Assembly: GCA_041908445.1 (NCBI GenBank)
Contig: JAYRFK010000036.1
Span: forward strand, 81,401-145,400
DNA length: 64,000 nucleotides
Source: JAEUJM01 sp041908445
Lineage (GTDB): Bacteria > Actinomycetota > Acidimicrobiia > Acidimicrobiales > DATDAH01
Direction of reading: 5' to 3'
The position numbers and the translations under genes are program-made. Positions within the stretch are counted from its first letter, which is position 1; every line of letters begins with the position of its first letter. The notes under the pieces are model-generated. The model saw only the letters and a program-made list of their open reading frames with translations, was not told the DNA's origin and searched no databases. Shown in pieces: positions 23,211 through 31,993 of the stretch.

Positions 23211-25046
23211 ATGGCCGACGTGGTGAGCCCGCTGCAGGGGACCGTGGTGTCCGTCGAGGTCGCCGCGGGCGACGAGGTGGGCCCGGCCACGGTGGTCGCC
23301 GTGGTGGAGTCCATGAAGATGGAACACCCGGTGCCCGCCGGCGTGGTCGGCACCGTCGGCGAGGTGGTGGTGGCGCCGGGCGCCCTCGTGCACGCCGGCG
23401 ACCCGTTGGTGCGCGTGGCCCCCGGTTCTGGCGTCACCCATGCCCGCGTGGCGGGCGCAGGAGACGCCGGAACCGAGAGGGAAGCCGGGGAGCGGGCCGA
23501 CCTGGCCGAGGTGCGCGAGCGCCAGCGCCTCGCCACCGACGACGCCGCCCGACCCGAGGCCGTCACCAAGCGCCACGGCACCGGCCACCGCACCGCCCGC
23601 GAGAACCTGGCCGACCTCGTTGACGCGGGGTCGTTCGAGGAGTACGGCTCGCTGGTGATCGCGGCGCAGCGCAGCCGCCGCAGCGTCGAGGAGCTCATCG
23701 CCCGCACGCCGGCCGACGGCCTCATCGGCGGCCTGGCCCGGGTCAACGGTGACCGCTTCGCCGACGAGGCCGCCCGTTGCGCCGTCGTCTCCTACGACTA
23801 CATGGTCCTCGCCGGGACCCAGGGCCAGAAGAACCACCTGAAGAAGGACCGCCTCTTCGAGCTCGTCGAGCGCCTGGGCCTGCCGGTCGTGCTCTTCGCC
23901 GAAGGCGGCGGTGGGCGCCCCGGCGACACCGACTCGCCCGTCGTGGCCGGCCTCGACTGCCTCGCCTTCGCGCTCTTCGGGAGCCTGTCGGGGCTCGTGC
24001 CCCTCGTGGGCGTGGTCAGCGGGCGCTGCTTCGCCGGCAACGCCGCCCTGCTCGGCTGCTGCGACGTGATCATCGCCACCGAGGACGCCAACATCGGGAT
24101 GGGCGGCCCCGCCATGATCGAGGGCGGCGGCCTCGGCACGTTCCCGCCGGAGGCGATCGGCCCGGTCTCGGTGCAGGCGCCCAACGGGGTGATCGACGTC
24201 GTGGTCGCCGACGAGGCGGAGGCCGTGGCGGTGGCCAAGCGCTACCTGTCCTACTTCCAGGGTCCGGTCCACGAGTGGGACTGCGCCGACCAGGGCCGCC
24301 TGCGGGACCTGATCCCCGAGAACCGCCGCCGGGTCTACGACGTGCGCGAGGTGCTCGCTACCCTCGCCGACACCGACTCGGTGCTCGAGCTGCGCCGGGA
24401 CTTCGGGGCGACGATGGTCACCGCGCTGGTGCGCATCGAGGGCCGGCCCCTCGGCGTGGTGGCCAACGACCCCGCCCACCTCGGCGGCGCCATCGACCGC
24501 GACGGCGCCGACAAGGCCGCCCGCTTCCTCCAGCTCTGTGACGCGCACGACCTCCCCGTGCTGTTCCTCTGCGACACGCCCGGCTTCCTCGTCGGGCCCG
24601 AGGCCGAGGAGCAGGCCCAGGTGCGCCACTTCAGCCGCCTGTTCGTCACCGGCGGGGCGCTCACCGTCCCCTTCTTCACCGTGGTGACCCGCAAGGGCTA
24701 CGGCCTCGGCGCCCAGGCCATGGCCGGCGGCAGCTTCCGCCGGCCGCTCTTCACGGTGGCGTGGCCGACCGGCGAGTTCGGGGGCATGAACCTCGAGGGC
24801 GCCGTGCAGCTGGGGTTCCGCCGCGAGCTCGACGCCATCGAGGACCCCGCCGAGCGGGAGGCGGCGTACCAGTCCCTCGTGGCCCGGGCCTACGAGCACG
24901 GCAAGGCCCTCAACCTGGCCAGCCACTTCGAGATCGACGACGTCATCGACCCCGCCGACACCCGCCGGCGCATCGTCAACACCCTGCGCTCGGTGCCACC
25001 GGCCCCGCCCCGCACCGGCCGGAAGCACCCCGTCGACCCCTGGTGA
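23211..25046 (+). CDS. Biotin carrier / acyl-CoA carboxyltransferase fusion
   Basis: A 611-residue fusion. Residues 1-75 are a biotinyl domain with the attachment motif VESMKMEHPV (Lys36). Residues ~90-611 are a carboxyltransferase with both crotonase-fold halves: RHGTGHRTARENLADLVD, GGGGRPGDTD, GAQAMAGGS and LVARAYEHGKALN. It would transfer CO2 from carboxybiotin to an acyl-CoA (acetyl-, propionyl- or a related substrate). A biotin carboxylase must come from elsewhere; none is in the window. Usual actinobacterial acyl-CoA carboxylases put the carrier on the biotin carboxylase subunit instead, so this arrangement is unusual. Start ATG 23211 with GATGAT six bases upstream. Confidence 0.9.
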   Translation: MADVVSPLQGTVVSVEVAAGDEVGPATVVAVVESMKMEHPVPAGVVGTVGEVVVAPGALVHAGDPLVRVAPGSGVTHARVAGAGDAGTEREAGERADLAEVRERQRLATDDAARPEAVTKRHGTGHRTARENLADLVDAGSFEEYGSLVIAAQRSRRSVEELIARTPADGLIGGLARVNGDRFADEAARCAVVSYDYMVLAGTQGQKNHLKKDRLFELVERLGLPVVLFAEGGGGRPGDTDSPVVAGLDCLAFALFGSLSGLVPLVGVVSGRCFAGNAALLGCCDVIIATEDANIGMGGPAMIEGGGLGTFPPEAIGPVSVQAPNGVIDVVVADEAEAVAVAKRYLSYFQGPVHEWDCADQGRLRDLIPENRRRVYDVREVLATLADTDSVLELRRDFGATMVTALVRIEGRPLGVVANDPAHLGGAIDRDGADKAARFLQLCDAHDLPVLFLCDTPGFLVGPEAEEQAQVRHFSRLFVTGGALTVPFFTVVTRKGYGLGAQAMAGGSFRRPLFTVAWPTGEFGGMNLEGAVQLGFRRELDAIEDPAEREAAYQSLVARAYEHGKALNLASHFEIDDVIDPADTRRRIVNTLRSVPPAPPRTGRKHPVDPW

Positions 25047-25068
25047 GGGCCGCGCCGGCTGACGGGGC

Positions 25069-26271
25069 TCAGTCGGCCAGCAGCTCGCGCTCGAGGGGGG
25101 TGACGAAGCGGGGCTTCACCACCACGTCGCCGAGCCAGTCCTGCACGACCTCGGCCTCGGCGGTGAGGGCCGCGGCGGCGTCGGCGCCGGCGTCCTCGAG
25201 GAGCCGGACGATGACCTCCCCGTCGCGGCGCTGCGCCCAGCCCCCGACGATGCGGCCGTCGTTCCACGCCGTCGGGCCGACGTTGCCGTTGCGGTCGAAC
25301 AGGCGGTCGCGGTGCGGGCCGAGGTAGAAGTCCCGGCCCTTCCAGCCCATGGCGGTCGGGTCGAGGGCGGGCAGCAGGGCGACCCACGGTCCGGGTGGCT
25401 CGACGGGCTCGGCGTCCGCCGTCGCCAGCAGTGCCGGGGTGCCGTCGTCCAGCTCGACCTCGACCACCTCGTCGCCCAGCGCCGCCAGGACCGCCTTCGT
25501 CTGGCCCTTGTTCCAGCCGGTCCACCACTGCACGTCGTCGACGGTCGCGGGCCCGAAGGCGGCGAGCCAGCGGCGCGCCAGCTCGAGCCGGGCCTCCTCG
25601 GCGGGCCAGGGCTCGGGGACGCGCGCCAGCCACCGGTCGGTGGCGGCCCACTCGTACTGGCTGCTGATCAAGGTGCCCCGCGGACGGCCCCGCACGAGCT
25701 GGCCGCGGGCGGCGAGCAGGGTGAGGGTCTGCGTGGTGATGGTGATCTCGCCACCCCACGACTTGCCCTCGCCCATCACGAGCTTGTGGCGCAGGTCCGG
25801 GACGTCGGCGGAGAGCTGGGCGCCGGTGGCGTGGCCACGCGCCTCCACGGCCGCGAGGGTCGCCTCGAGGACGCCGTCGTACCATGCCTCGGCGCCGGCG
25901 CCGAGCTCGGTCTTGCTCAGCGCGGCCACGAGGCGCGTGTGGATCATGACCGCGACCGTGTCGGTGCAGGCCGCCTGCAGCACGGGAACGAGCGGGACCG
26001 GCACCACGAACATGGTCCGCCGCATCGCCAGCATCCGCACGAGGGACCGCTCCTCGTAGAGCGCCGCCTCAAGGTCGCCGACGGTGAGCCCCGGCACCCT
26101 GGCGCGGGCGGCGAGGAAGACCGACGCGGGGTCGCTGCCGTGGAGGCCGACCAGGCCGCCGGCGACGGTCACGACGTCCGAACCGTCACGAGCGTCGCCC
26201 GCCAGGAACTGTCGCCGGCCGAGGCGGGACCGCCGCTCGTCGTCGGACACCCGTCGCACGCCGGCGATCAT
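25069..26271 (-). CDS. Winged-helix DNA-binding protein (HTH_42/AlkZ-like)
   Basis: A 400-residue protein of the winged-helix family that includes YcaQ/AlkZ DNA glycosylases (PF06224). Visible marks are the N-terminal VTVAGGLVGLHGSDPASVFLA, RRTMFVVP, a Trp-rich ATVDDVQWWTGW and the C-terminal GWAQRRDGEVIVRLLED. AlkZ enzymes unhook DNA cross-links using a QxQ/QxD motif, which I do not clearly see, so a glycosylase role is uncertain and a non-catalytic DNA-binding protein remains possible. ATG 26271 is preferred to the upstream 26352, which would overlap the divergent GGDEF gene. Confidence 0.75.
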   Translation of the reverse strand: MIAGVRRVSDDERRSRLGRRQFLAGDARDGSDVVTVAGGLVGLHGSDPASVFLAARARVPGLTVGDLEAALYEERSLVRMLAMRRTMFVVPVPLVPVLQAACTDTVAVMIHTRLVAALSKTELGAGAEAWYDGVLEATLAAVEARGHATGAQLSADVPDLRHKLVMGEGKSWGGEITITTQTLTLLAARGQLVRGRPRGTLISSQYEWAATDRWLARVPEPWPAEEARLELARRWLAAFGPATVDDVQWWTGWNKGQTKAVLAALGDEVVEVELDDGTPALLATADAEPVEPPGPWVALLPALDPTAMGWKGRDFYLGPHRDRLFDRNGNVGPTAWNDGRIVGGWAQRRDGEVIVRLLEDAGADAAAALTAEAEVVQDWLGDVVVKPRFVTPLERELLAD

Positions 26272-26317
26272 CGCAGAGGGTTGCTCAGGGTGACGGCTTC
26301 CGCGCCGATGGGAGGGG

Positions 26318-28744
26318 ATGGCTGGCACTGGGGGGTCACTGGCCGGTGACACGCGCTTCGGCGGATTGCCCGCGCTGCGCGCCCTCGTCGAGCAGCTGAC
26401 CCGGCCGCGCCTCTACGCGGTCGACCCGCACACCCTGCTGGAGGCGCCGGCGCCGCCGGTGCTCGCCGCGCTGCTCCCCGAGCACTTCTCGTTCCTCGTC
26501 GGCGACGTCGTCCCCGAGGACCAGGCGCTGGCGGTGACCTGTTACGAACAGGCCGCCCGCACCGGGCTCGGCCAGGTGCTGGTGCGCTTCGGCGAGGATG
26601 CCCGCCCGACGCTGTTCACCATCGCCGACGTCGTCGCCGACACCGGGGTCTTCGCCTACGTCTTCTCCGAGGACCCCGACGCGCTGGCGGCCACGGCGTC
26701 GGCCGACGTCGCGCCGGCCACCGAGGCGAGCACGTCCGTGGTCCTGACGCCGGGCGGCAAGATCGTCGAGGTCCACGGGAGCATCCCGGGCGTCCTCCGC
26801 GAGGACGACCCGTCGGTGGCGGGCTCGTCGATCGTCGCGCTGGTCCACCCCGACGACCTGCCGGAGGCCCTCAACGCGTTCGCCGGCGTCCTCCAGGACC
26901 ACCGCATGGCGCGACGGCTCCGGGCCCGGCTGGCGACCGAGGACGACGGTTGGCGGTGGATCGAGTGCACGCTGTTCGCCGCGCCCCACGCTCGCGAGGA
27001 CGAGGTGCTGGTGGGCTGCTCGCTGACCGACGTCGACGGCGACGTGCGGGCCCGCGAGGCCCTCGCCGAGAGCGAGGACCGGTTCCGGATGCTGGCGGAG
27101 TCGATCCCGCTGGGCGTGTTCGCCACCGACGGCCTCGGGCGCGTCTACTACGCGAACGAGCGCTTCCGGGCCCTCACCGGGCTCGAGAGCACCGAGGACT
27201 GGCTGGCGCTCGCGCACCCCGACGACCGGGACACGGTGGCGGCCGCGCTCGCCCGGTTCGACGAAGGTGACCCGCTGCTCGACGTCGAGGTGCGGGTCCG
27301 ACCCGCCGACCGGTCCACCTACCGCACGGTGCGCATGCTGGCCCAGGGCGTGCGCGACGAGACCGGCGGGCTGCGCGACGTGGTGGGCTCGATGGAGGAC
27401 GTCACGGACAGCAGGGCCCTGCAGCAGCGGATCGCCCACGCGGCCACCCACGACCCCCTCACGGGCCTCGCCAACCGCGCCCACCTCGTCGCCGAGCTCG
27501 ATCGCCGCCTCGCCAGCACCTTCAGTGGGCGAGATCCCCTGGCGGTGCTGTTCGTGGACCTCGACGGGTTCAAGCGGGTCAACGACTCGCTCGGTCACAC
27601 CGCCGGCGACCAGCTGCTCGTGACGCTGGCCGACCGCCTCCGGGCCGAGGCCCGCGGCGGCGACCTGGTCAGCCGCTTCGGCGGCGACGAGTTCGTGGTG
27701 GTCGCCGAGCAGACGGGCGGCCCCGACGGTGCGCTGGGGATGGCCCACCGCATGATCCAGGCCATCTCCGCCCCCGCCGATCTCGGCGGCACCGAGATGC
27801 GCCCCCGGGCGAGCATCGGCGTCGCCCTGGCGGTCGAGCGCGACGCCAGCTCCGAGACCCTGCTGCGGGACGCCGACGCCGCCATGTACGAGGCCAAGTC
27901 GCGCGGTCCGAACGGTGTGTGGCTGGCAGATGCGGCGGTGCGCAGCCGGGCCGACCGTCGCTTCGGCCTGGAGGGCGCGCTCGCCGACGCGCTCCGCGGC
28001 GACCGCTACCGCTTCGACTACCAACCCATCGTCAACCTGGCCACGGGCCTCTACCTGGGGGCGGAAGGCCTCCTGCGCTGGGACGACGACGAGTTCGGCC
28101 CGACCCCGCCGAGCGAGATCATCCCCCTCGCCGAGGAAACCGGGCTGATCCACCAGCTCACCGACTGGTCGGTGTCGCGTGCCGGACGGGACCTGCGCAC
28201 CATCCGACGGTCGGCGCCGGTGGACCGCTTCTTCCCGCTCGGCATCAACCTGTCCTGCGCCCAGCTCAGCTCGGCCACGGTCGTCGACCGCTTCCTGGCC
28301 AACGTCGACGCCGTCGGCCTCGACCCGACGGACCTCGTGGTCGAGGTCACCGAGACCGAGCTCGTGGAGGACGATTCGACGGCCGAGCGGTCGCTCCTGG
28401 CGCTGGCCGAGGCCGGCATCCAGATCGCCATCGACGACTTCGGCGCCGGCTACTCGTCATTCGACTACCTCACCCGCATGCCGGTCACCTTCCTGAAGAT
28501 CGACCGCCGCCTGACCCACGCGCTGCCGACCAACGCTCGCTCGCGCCGGGTCCTGCGCGCCCTGGTCACGATGTGCCTCGACATGGGGGTCGCCCTCATC
28601 GCCGAGGGGATCGAGACCGAGGCCGAGCGGGCCGCCTACCTCGACATCGGCATCGAGTTCGGCCAGGGCTTCCTCTTCAAGCCGGCGGTCGCGCTGGACG
28701 AGCTCATCGCCGACCTGCGGGCGGAGGTCCGGTCGGGGGGTTGA
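26318..28744 (+). CDS. PAS-GGDEF-EAL cyclic-di-GMP signalling protein
   Basis: An 808-residue protein: N-terminal ~125 residues without strong similarity (possibly a DICT-like sensor, by PRLYAVDPHTLL), two PAS domains (about 130-245 and 250-370; SEDRFRMLAESIPLG), a GGDEF domain with intact GGDEF (455-459) and THDPLTGLANR, and an EAL domain (about 550-795). The EAL signature reads EGL (Glu583), while NLSCAQL, VTETELVEDD, IDDFGAGYSSF and AEGIETE are present. It could make or break c-di-GMP, or do only one. It has no membrane segment, so sensing is cytoplasmic. GGGAGGGG precedes the ATG. The 3' end overlaps the convergent PLP-enzyme gene by 41 bp. Confidence 0.9.
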   Translation: MAGTGGSLAGDTRFGGLPALRALVEQLTRPRLYAVDPHTLLEAPAPPVLAALLPEHFSFLVGDVVPEDQALAVTCYEQAARTGLGQVLVRFGEDARPTLFTIADVVADTGVFAYVFSEDPDALAATASADVAPATEASTSVVLTPGGKIVEVHGSIPGVLREDDPSVAGSSIVALVHPDDLPEALNAFAGVLQDHRMARRLRARLATEDDGWRWIECTLFAAPHAREDEVLVGCSLTDVDGDVRAREALAESEDRFRMLAESIPLGVFATDGLGRVYYANERFRALTGLESTEDWLALAHPDDRDTVAAALARFDEGDPLLDVEVRVRPADRSTYRTVRMLAQGVRDETGGLRDVVGSMEDVTDSRALQQRIAHAATHDPLTGLANRAHLVAELDRRLASTFSGRDPLAVLFVDLDGFKRVNDSLGHTAGDQLLVTLADRLRAEARGGDLVSRFGGDEFVVVAEQTGGPDGALGMAHRMIQAISAPADLGGTEMRPRASIGVALAVERDASSETLLRDADAAMYEAKSRGPNGVWLADAAVRSRADRRFGLEGALADALRGDRYRFDYQPIVNLATGLYLGAEGLLRWDDDEFGPTPPSEIIPLAEETGLIHQLTDWSVSRAGRDLRTIRRSAPVDRFFPLGINLSCAQLSSATVVDRFLANVDAVGLDPTDLVVEVTETELVEDDSTAERSLLALAEAGIQIAIDDFGAGYSSFDYLTRMPVTFLKIDRRLTHALPTNARSRRVLRALVTMCLDMGVALIAEGIETEAERAAYLDIGIEFGQGFLFKPAVALDELIADLRAEVRSGG

Positions 28745-29930
28745 GGCGGTCGACCACGTCGAGCAGGCGGTCGACGTCGGACCCGTCGTTGTAGCGGACG
28801 ATGCTGGCCCGCACGGCCCCGCCGGCCTCGGTGAGGCCGAGGGCGTCGATGAGCTCGAGGGCGTAGGAGTGGCCGTGCCACACCGAGACGTGGGCGGCGG
28901 CGAGGGTCTCGGCGACCGTGGCCGGCGCGTGACCGTCGACCGAGAAGAGGCAGGTCGGGGCCCGCTCGTCGCCGGCGGTGGGGGCGTGGACGGTGACCCC
29001 CGGGAGGCCCCGCAGGCCGTCCTCGAGGCGGTGGAGCAGGGCGGTCTCGTGCGCGGCGACCTCGTCCGCCGGCGCCTCGGCCATGAAGGCGGCGGCGCCC
29101 ACCACGCCGGCCAGGGTCTCGAACGCCGGTGTGCCGGTCTCGAAGCGGGGCGGCCCCACGTAGTCGGCGGGCCGCACCCGGTAGGGCTCGACGTCGGTGA
29201 GCAGCTCGGGCGCGAGGACCAGCGCGCCGGCGTGCGGCCCGTACCACTTGTAGACCGACGTCGTCAGCGAGTCGACGCCCAGGTCGCGGTGGCTCGTGGG
29301 CAGGTGGGGGACGCGGGCCACGGCGTCGAGGTGGACCCGGGCACCGGCGGCGTGGGCCCGCCCGATGGCGCCCACGAGGGGCGGCACCGCACCGGTGAGG
29401 TTGGAGGCCCCCGTGACCGCCAGCCAGCGCACGGGGCCGCGGGCGGCGGGGTCGGCGAGGATCGCCTCGAGGTCGGTGAGGTCGAGGTTGCCGGTGGCGG
29501 CGAGCGGCCAGCGCACGACCTCGACGTCGTGGTCCGCGGCCATCTGCATCCAGGTCGAGACGTTGGCGTCGTGGTCGAGCTGGGTGACGACGATCCGGTC
29601 GCCCGGCTCGAGGGTGCGCCCGATCGCCCGGGTCCACCCCATCATCAGCGTGGTCGAGTTCGGGCCGAACACCACCTGCTCGGCGTCGGCGCCGACGAGG
29701 TCGCCGACCGCGGTGCGGGCCCGGTGGACGAGGGCCTCGCAGTCGGCGCTCTGGGCGAAGGCGCCGCCGAGGTTGCTGGTGGCGGGCGAGCGCCAGAACT
29801 CGACGAACGCCTCGATGGCGGTGTCGACCGGCAGGGTGCCGGCGGCGCCGTCGAGGCGGGCCCAGCCGTCGGCGAGGCCGGGGAAGCGGTGGCGGGAGGG
29901 GGCGGCGAGGTCGCCGGCGGCGTCGGTCAC
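28704..29930 (-). CDS. Cysteine desulfurase-like class V aminotransferase
   Basis: A 408-residue PLP enzyme. Family marks are the N-terminal LDGAAGTLP, FGPNSTTLMMGWTRA, the DHDANVSTW segment, the PLP-contacting HLDAVAR and the Schiff-base Lys in TTSVYKWYGPHAG. It resembles the 'cysteine desulfurase-like' (VC1184-type) branch; no flexible active-site Cys loop typical of IscS/SufS is evident, so desulfurase activity is not certain. No Fe-S assembly genes are nearby. GTG 29930 has CATGAT six bases upstream on the minus strand, a leaderless pattern. Its C-terminal codons overlap the end of the GGDEF-EAL gene. Confidence 0.85.
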   Translation of the reverse strand: MTDAAGDLAAPSRHRFPGLADGWARLDGAAGTLPVDTAIEAFVEFWRSPATSNLGGAFAQSADCEALVHRARTAVGDLVGADAEQVVFGPNSTTLMMGWTRAIGRTLEPGDRIVVTQLDHDANVSTWMQMAADHDVEVVRWPLAATGNLDLTDLEAILADPAARGPVRWLAVTGASNLTGAVPPLVGAIGRAHAAGARVHLDAVARVPHLPTSHRDLGVDSLTTSVYKWYGPHAGALVLAPELLTDVEPYRVRPADYVGPPRFETGTPAFETLAGVVGAAAFMAEAPADEVAAHETALLHRLEDGLRGLPGVTVHAPTAGDERAPTCLFSVDGHAPATVAETLAAAHVSVWHGHSYALELIDALGLTEAGGAVRASIVRYNDGSDVDRLLDVVDRLNPPTGPPPAGRR

Positions 29931-29952
29931 CGCCCGATCATGCCCCGCCTCC

Positions 29953-29998
29953 CGTTCCTCCAGCAGGAACGCGAGGTCCTGCCTCGCGTTCCTGCTGG
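29953..29998. repeat. Hairpin repeat, family C copy 2
   Basis: A perfect 17-bp stem (CCAGCAGGAACGCGAGG at 29960-29976, complement at 29982-29998) with a 5-nt loop. The segment 29953-29971 is identical to the left arm of the repeat at 17924, and the inner CGCGAGG/CCTCGCG matches the family-B repeat at 12116. It lies between divergent genes, upstream of both, so it is not simply a terminator. Confidence 0.8.
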
Positions 29999-30051
29999 CA
30001 GAAGCATGGGTAGGTACTGCCGCGCGGGCCGAGCGTGCCGACAGGAGGTCG

Positions 30052-31065
30052 ATGGGGGTGCGACGCCGACGCACGGGCGGGGGACGGGCGGGCCGACGTG
30101 CCGCGTTCGCCCTCGTGGCCGGCCTGGTCGTGTCGCTCACCGCGGGGTGTGGCGTCGGCGACCCGGAGCGTCCGGACGCCGCCGCGCCGGCCGTCACCAC
30201 CGCCCCGCCCACCACGGAGGCCCCGGTGACGCTGCCGCCGGTGGCCACCGAGCCGGACATCCACGCGGCGGCCGTGGACGCGGGGTCGCCGGCGCTCGAC
30301 CTGGCCACGCCGCCGCGCGTCGGCCGATCGCCCGCCGCGCTCGCCGAGCAGCTCACCCATGCCGAGCACGTCGTCCGGGACCCGGCGGCCTCCGAGGCAC
30401 GCGTCGCCCGCCAGGCGCGGCTCCAGCAGGTCGCCTACCGGGAGCTGGCGCTGCACCCGTCGTGGCTGGATCCCGTGCTCGACCGCCTCCCGGAGCCGCT
30501 GCGCGACGACGCCCTCGACCAGGTCGCCGCCCGCCACGAGTTCCTCGACATGGCGTCGGAGGCGTCGCTGGCCGACGGGCCGCCCGACGGCTGGCGGGTC
30601 GAGCCGCCAGCACCGGCCGACGACCTGCTGGCCTGGTACCAGGCGGCGGCCCGGGAGTACGGCATCGACTGGGAGCTGCTCGCCGCCATCAACCTCGTCG
30701 AGACCGGCCTCGGACGAATCCACGCCGACTCGGTCGCGGGCGCCCAGGGCCCGATGCAGTTCATGCCGGCGACCTGGGCGAGGTGGGGACACGGTGACGT
30801 GCACGACCCGCGCCACGCCATCTTCGGTGCCGCCCGGTACCTCGCCGCCAGCGGCGCCGCCGACGGCCGGGTCGACGACGCCGTCTTCGCCTACAACCGG
30901 GACAACCGGTACGTGCGGGCGGTGAACCTCTACGCCGGTCTGCTCCGGAGCACCCCGCTGCTGTTCCGGGGTCTCTACCACTGGCAGGTGTACTACCGGT
31001 CGGTCGCCGGCGACCTGCTCCTGCCCGAGGGCTACCCGGCGGTCCCGGCCGCGCCCCGGCCCTGA
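30052..31065 (+). CDS. Lipoprotein lytic transglycosylase (SLT domain)
   Basis: A 337-residue lipoprotein: basic N-terminus, hydrophobic AAFALVAGLVVSLTAG and lipobox Cys, then a Pro/Thr-rich linker and a helical region. The C-terminal SLT domain (about residues 200-300) carries the catalytic Glu in INLVETGLGRIH (Glu217), then GPMQFMPATWARWG and FAYNRDNRYVRAV. It would cleave the MurNAc-GlcNAc bond with anhydro-ring formation at the cell surface. AGGAGG at 30043-30048 fixes the start. It faces away from the PLP-enzyme gene across a dispersed hairpin. Confidence 0.88.
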   Translation: MGVRRRRTGGGRAGRRAAFALVAGLVVSLTAGCGVGDPERPDAAAPAVTTAPPTTEAPVTLPPVATEPDIHAAAVDAGSPALDLATPPRVGRSPAALAEQLTHAEHVVRDPAASEARVARQARLQQVAYRELALHPSWLDPVLDRLPEPLRDDALDQVAARHEFLDMASEASLADGPPDGWRVEPPAPADDLLAWYQAAAREYGIDWELLAAINLVETGLGRIHADSVAGAQGPMQFMPATWARWGHGDVHDPRHAIFGAARYLAASGAADGRVDDAVFAYNRDNRYVRAVNLYAGLLRSTPLLFRGLYHWQVYYRSVAGDLLLPEGYPAVPAAPRP

Positions 31066-31287
31066 GGCGGCGCGTTCACGGCGGGTCAGCCGAGCGCGGC
31101 GGGGTCGCCCACGCGGAAGCACACGGTCGAGGGCGGCGCGGCCCGGAGGGACGGCGACCAGGCCGCCGCGTTCATGGCCAGGGCGTGCAGCGACCGGGCG
31201 GCCACGCCGCGGGTGACGGGCGCACGGGGGTCGAAGACGGTCGGCCCCGCCGACCCTCGTGCGGGGGCGGCGGCGTAGCGTCGGGGC

Positions 31288-31950
31288 GTGGACACCACGC
31301 CCGAGGGACGCTTCGTCGCCGCCTCCGACTGCGAGTGCATCCACGAGGGGCTCATCACCCAGCCCGTGAACACGGCGACGAGCCTGGCTTACGTGGTGGC
31401 CGGGGTCGCGTTGGCGGGTCGGGCCCGGCGGGTCGGCGGCGGGGCGTTCGCGGGGCCGGTGGCGGGCGCCCTCGTCCTCAACGGCGTGGGCAGCGTCGCC
31501 TACCACGGGCCCGGTGGCCGGAGCGGCAAGTGGCTCCACGACACCGGTCTGGTGGCCATGACCGCCACCCTGGCGGTCGCCGGGGTGGCCCGGGTGTTCG
31601 GCTGGGAGCACCGTCGCGTGCGGGTCGCCGATGCCGCGGTCATCGCCGCGGGCGGTGCCGTGCTGGCGCTGCGGCCGGGTAGTGAGCTCGCGATCGTCGC
31701 GCCCCTCGGCGTCGTCGCGGTCGGCCACGAGCTGATCCGGCCGTCCCGCCACGGCGGGGCGCGCCGCCTCCTCGGCGGCCTGCTGCTCGCCGCCGGGGCC
31801 GTCGTCCAGGCCCGCTCCCGCACCGGCCAGCCCTGGTGCCGGCCCGAGGGCCCGTTCCACGGACACGGCCTGTGGCACGTCCTCTCGGCCGCCGGCCTCT
31901 ACCTCGTCGCCGACGCCGCCCTCGCCGAGCACGCCGTCGACGCGGGCTGA
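31288..31950 (+). CDS. CREST-family membrane hydrolase (ceramidase-like)
   Basis: A 220-residue multi-pass membrane protein. The residue pattern fits the CREST (alkaline ceramidase/PAQR/Per1-like) superfamily: an early acidic/Asn motif (EGLITQPVNTATSLAYVVAG), Ser-His in GVGSVAYHGPGG, an Asp in WLHDTGLVAM, and a C-terminal HGHGLWHVLSAAGLYL with two His. These residues bind zinc in known members, which hydrolyse amide bonds in lipids. Substrate is unknown. GTG 31288 has TAGCGT exactly six bases upstream and no Shine-Dalgarno. The 220 bp upstream hold no convincing gene. Confidence 0.65.
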   Translation: MDTTPEGRFVAASDCECIHEGLITQPVNTATSLAYVVAGVALAGRARRVGGGAFAGPVAGALVLNGVGSVAYHGPGGRSGKWLHDTGLVAMTATLAVAGVARVFGWEHRRVRVADAAVIAAGGAVLALRPGSELAIVAPLGVVAVGHELIRPSRHGGARRLLGGLLLAAGAVVQARSRTGQPWCRPEGPFHGHGLWHVLSAAGLYLVADAALAEHAVDAG

Positions 31951-31993
31951 TCAGGTCGACGGCGGCTCAGCGGGCCGGGAGCCGGGAGCCAGG

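Noticed and set aside
10709..30000. Family A/B/C hairpins as ordinary Rho-independent terminators
   Set aside because: No T tracts, one copy lies upstream of two divergent genes and one between same-strand genes, and stem sequences recur; repeats are the better label, although termination is still possible.
31086..31295. Possible 69-aa minus-strand gene between the lytic transglycosylase and CREST genes
   Set aside because: Start overlaps the divergent leaderless gene, composition is unconvincing and no family is recognised; treated as spacer.
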